Source of the DNA: Alphaproteobacteria bacterium
GTDB taxonomy: Bacteria; Pseudomonadota; Alphaproteobacteria; Rickettsiales; SXRF01
Length of the DNA: 7,489 nucleotides
Assembly: GCA_020050695.1 (NCBI GenBank)
Contig: JAGVKI010000317.1
Coordinates: forward strand, 1 to 7,489
Reading direction: 5' to 3'
The notes beneath the pieces were generated by a model, which was given only the letters and a program-made list of their open reading frames with translations, did no database searches and was not told the DNA's origin. Positions within the stretch are counted from its first letter, which is position 1. Every line of letters begins with the position of its first letter. This document shows, piece after piece, positions 5,917-7,489 of the stretch. Made by a program: the position numbers and the translations under genes.

Positions 5917-6837
5917 ATGGCGGGTATGCCCTCTGCGCAAAAAGAAATCACCATCGGTATCAGCGGCCATAGCAGCCACAGCAAATCTGTGCGCGCGGTA
6001 ATGCGCCAGATCGAGCGCGAAGGCCACCGCAGCATTTTCCTCAGTTCCAAAGCGCCCAATATGAAAGCGGCCATCCAGCAGACGATGGCATCCATCGACG
6101 CACTGATACTCATGGGCAACAATCTTGATATAGACCCTAAGGAATATATGCACCGCTACCCCGCAGATGACCCCAAGGCCTCCAGGCATCCCATGACACG
6201 CAGCGAACTCGACATGCCAGCAACCGCTGCACGCGCACGCTATGAAAAAGCGCTGCTGGAAAAGGCGCTGGCTGGCGGCATGCCGATATTAGGCATCTGC
6301 GGCGGCATGCAGCGTATCAATGTCTATTGCGGCGGCACGCTGCACCAGCACCTGCCCGACCTGGTGGGCTGCAACAAACATATGCAATACAAACAGGGCA
6401 TCGCGCCGCATGTGCCCGTGGTGCCGATTATCATTAAGGATGGCACCATGCTGTCCCTGATTGCGCAGGACATACGCATGCCGTTTTGCAAAGACCATCC
6501 CGCCGAGGGCCCCAAGGTCATCATGGAAAACAGCATCCACCACCAGGCCATCGACCGGGTGGGCGACGGACTTTTAGTCTCAGCCGTCACCGACACGGTG
6601 AAGATGAAAGACGGACGCTTCGGCTACCTGCCCGAAGCCATCGAAGCCGACCCGGAAGGCCGCTACCGCCAGCAATTCCTGCTGGGCGTACAATGGCACC
6701 CCGAGTTCGGCGCCAGCGCCATAGGTGAGCGCATTATACGCCATATGGCACAGGCGGCCATCGCCGCGAAAGGCAAAAGAGTAATAAAGTCCAATATGTT
6801 GAAATATTTACCCGAAGACCACATGTATTACATTTGA
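5917..6837 (+). CDS. Peptidase C26 / PuuD-like gamma-glutamyl hydrolase family protein (first copy)
   Basis: A class I glutamine-amidotransferase-like hydrolase of the family that includes gamma-glutamyl-GABA hydrolase PuuD. Such enzymes cut gamma-glutamyl amide bonds in the cytoplasm; the true substrate here is unknown. At 306 residues it is somewhat longer than usual (about 250). The nucleophile is Cys128 in Gly-Ile-Cys-Gly-Gly-Met-Gln, followed by Gly-Gly-Thr-Leu-His-Gln-His-Leu (139-146). The His261/Glu263 pair lies in Gly-Val-Gln-Trp-His-Pro-Glu (257-263), and Glu-Asn-Ser-Ile-His-His-Gln is at 204-210. The usual Arg after Cys-x is Gly here, and the family's Gly-Gly-x-Asp-x-x-Pro loop reads Met-Gly-Asn-Asn-Leu-Asp-Ile-Asp-Pro (66-74). 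No polyamine-degradation genes are nearby. The start could also be the ATG at 5926; both have weak ribosome sites. Probably cotranscribed with topA, only 30 bases away. Confidence 0.85.
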   Translation: MAGMPSAQKEITIGISGHSSHSKSVRAVMRQIEREGHRSIFLSSKAPNMKAAIQQTMASIDALILMGNNLDIDPKEYMHRYPADDPKASRHPMTRSELDMPATAARARYEKALLEKALAGGMPILGICGGMQRINVYCGGTLHQHLPDLVGCNKHMQYKQGIAPHVPVVPIIIKDGTMLSLIAQDIRMPFCKDHPAEGPKVIMENSIHHQAIDRVGDGLLVSAVTDTVKMKDGRFGYLPEAIEADPEGRYRQQFLLGVQWHPEFGASAIGERIIRHMAQAAIAAKGKRVIKSNMLKYLPEDHMYYI

Positions 6838-6862
6838 CGCAAGGCCCTTAAATTATTAATAT
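6834..6862 (+). promoter_or_regulatory. Candidate promoter between the two C26 genes
   Basis: TTGACG at 6834-6839 (5 of 6) and TAATAT at 6857-6862 (4 of 6) are separated by an ideal 17 bases. The -35 overlaps the TGA stop codon (6835-6837) of the first C26 gene. Transcription would start near 6869, about 20 bases before the ATG of the second copy. The surrounding spacer is markedly AT-rich compared with the genes. Confidence 0.4.
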
Positions 6863-6890
6863 TCATTAGTATTTTTACTGTGGGCGATAC

Positions 6891-7489
6891 ATGGACGGCG
6901 AATTTTCAAAAAAACCAGTGATCGGCATTAGTGGCGGCAGCCCTAAATCCGAATCGGTGAAAGCCATGCAGCGCCAGATCGAAGCGGCAGGCGGCACCGT
7001 CATACTGCTTGCCAACCACACTGAGCGCAACCCGGCTTCCGACCTGCAAAAAATCGACGCTCTGGTCGTCATGGGCAATAACGCCGATATTGACCCAGCT
7101 AAATATGGCCAGCCACGCCACCCCAAAACCTACGCTGAAACCGATACCCCTGAAGGCCGCGCACGCGCAAGCTATGAAGATGGTTTGCTACAGGGCGCGC
7201 TTGATACCGGCATGCCCGTCATGGGTGTATGCGCAGGCATGCAGCGCCTGAATGTGTTGTGCGGCGGCGACCTGCATCAGCATGTACCCGACCTCACCGG
7301 CAACGACGAACACACCCAGCAGAATCTTGGCATCAGTTTTTCTACGCCCGTACAGCCCGTACTCATTGAAGGTGGCACGCGCCTTGGCAAAATTGCCGAT
7401 GAAGTAAGCGTCGTATTTGCGCCATCACATTCCAGCAACCAGCCTACGGTGATGATGGAAAACAGCATGCACCACCAGGCAGTAAACCG
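6891..7489 (+). CDS. Peptidase C26 / PuuD-like hydrolase family protein (second copy, 3' end outside window)
   Basis: A paralogue of the preceding gene, visible for 199 codons and open to the window edge. Shared blocks in order are Ile-Gly-Ile-Ser-Gly (11-15), Arg-Gln-Ile-Glu (28-31), Ile-Asp-Ala-Leu (55-58), Met-Gly-Asn-Asn-Ala-Asp-Ile-Asp-Pro (61-69), the nucleophile motif Gly-Val-Cys-Ala-Gly-Met-Gln-Arg-Leu-Asn-Val (112-122, Cys114), Leu-His-Gln-His-Val-Pro-Asp-Leu (128-135) and Met-Glu-Asn-Ser-Met-His-His-Gln-Ala (189-197). The catalytic His-Pro-Glu segment would lie beyond the edge. It lacks about nine residues that the first copy has around its residues 78-95. The ATG at 6891 has only GGGCG as a weak ribosome site and follows the first copy by 53 AT-rich bases with a possible own promoter. 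Substrate unknown. Confidence 0.85.
   Translation, partial: MDGEFSKKPVIGISGGSPKSESVKAMQRQIEAAGGTVILLANHTERNPASDLQKIDALVVMGNNADIDPAKYGQPRHPKTYAETDTPEGRARASYEDGLLQGALDTGMPVMGVCAGMQRLNVLCGGDLHQHVPDLTGNDEHTQQNLGISFSTPVQPVLIEGGTRLGKIADEVSVVFAPSHSSNQPTVMMENSMHHQAVN

Overview
The window looks like chromosomal core DNA of an alphaproteobacterium. Three things support this: RuvX carries the N-terminal extension typical of alphaproteobacterial versions, gatC and ruvX are neighbours, and plsY-dprA-topA are consecutive, an order familiar from that class. The genus cannot be told from the sequence. No mobile element, tRNA, rRNA or CRISPR array is visible.

Left part, minus strand (1-578): gatC, a subunit of the tRNA-dependent amidotransferase, is followed 34 bases later by the start of a gene for a small exported protein that runs off the left edge. 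A 124-base divergent spacer (579-702) separates gatC from the plus-strand genes. It carries a plausible ruvX promoter and two copies of a 10-base repeat spaced 16 bases apart.

Centre, plus strand (703-2962): ruvX, plsY and dprA are packed with gaps of 22 and 6 bases and probably form one operon. They cover rRNA maturation, the first acylation step of phospholipid synthesis, and single-stranded DNA handling during transformation. A 233-base spacer without a gene (2963-3195) then holds a good -10 hexamer in front of topA, which encodes DNA topoisomerase I with one zinc ribbon and a long Lys/Ala/Pro tail.

Right part (5917-7489): two tandem, clearly paralogous class I glutamine-amidotransferase-like hydrolases (peptidase C26, PuuD-like) follow topA. 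The first is complete and the second is cut by the right edge. Both keep the catalytic Cys and share sequence quirks that suggest a local duplication with later divergence. This pair is the least ordinary part of the window, and its substrate is unknown. I see no convincing evidence for a wholly new multi-gene system; most of the window is housekeeping.
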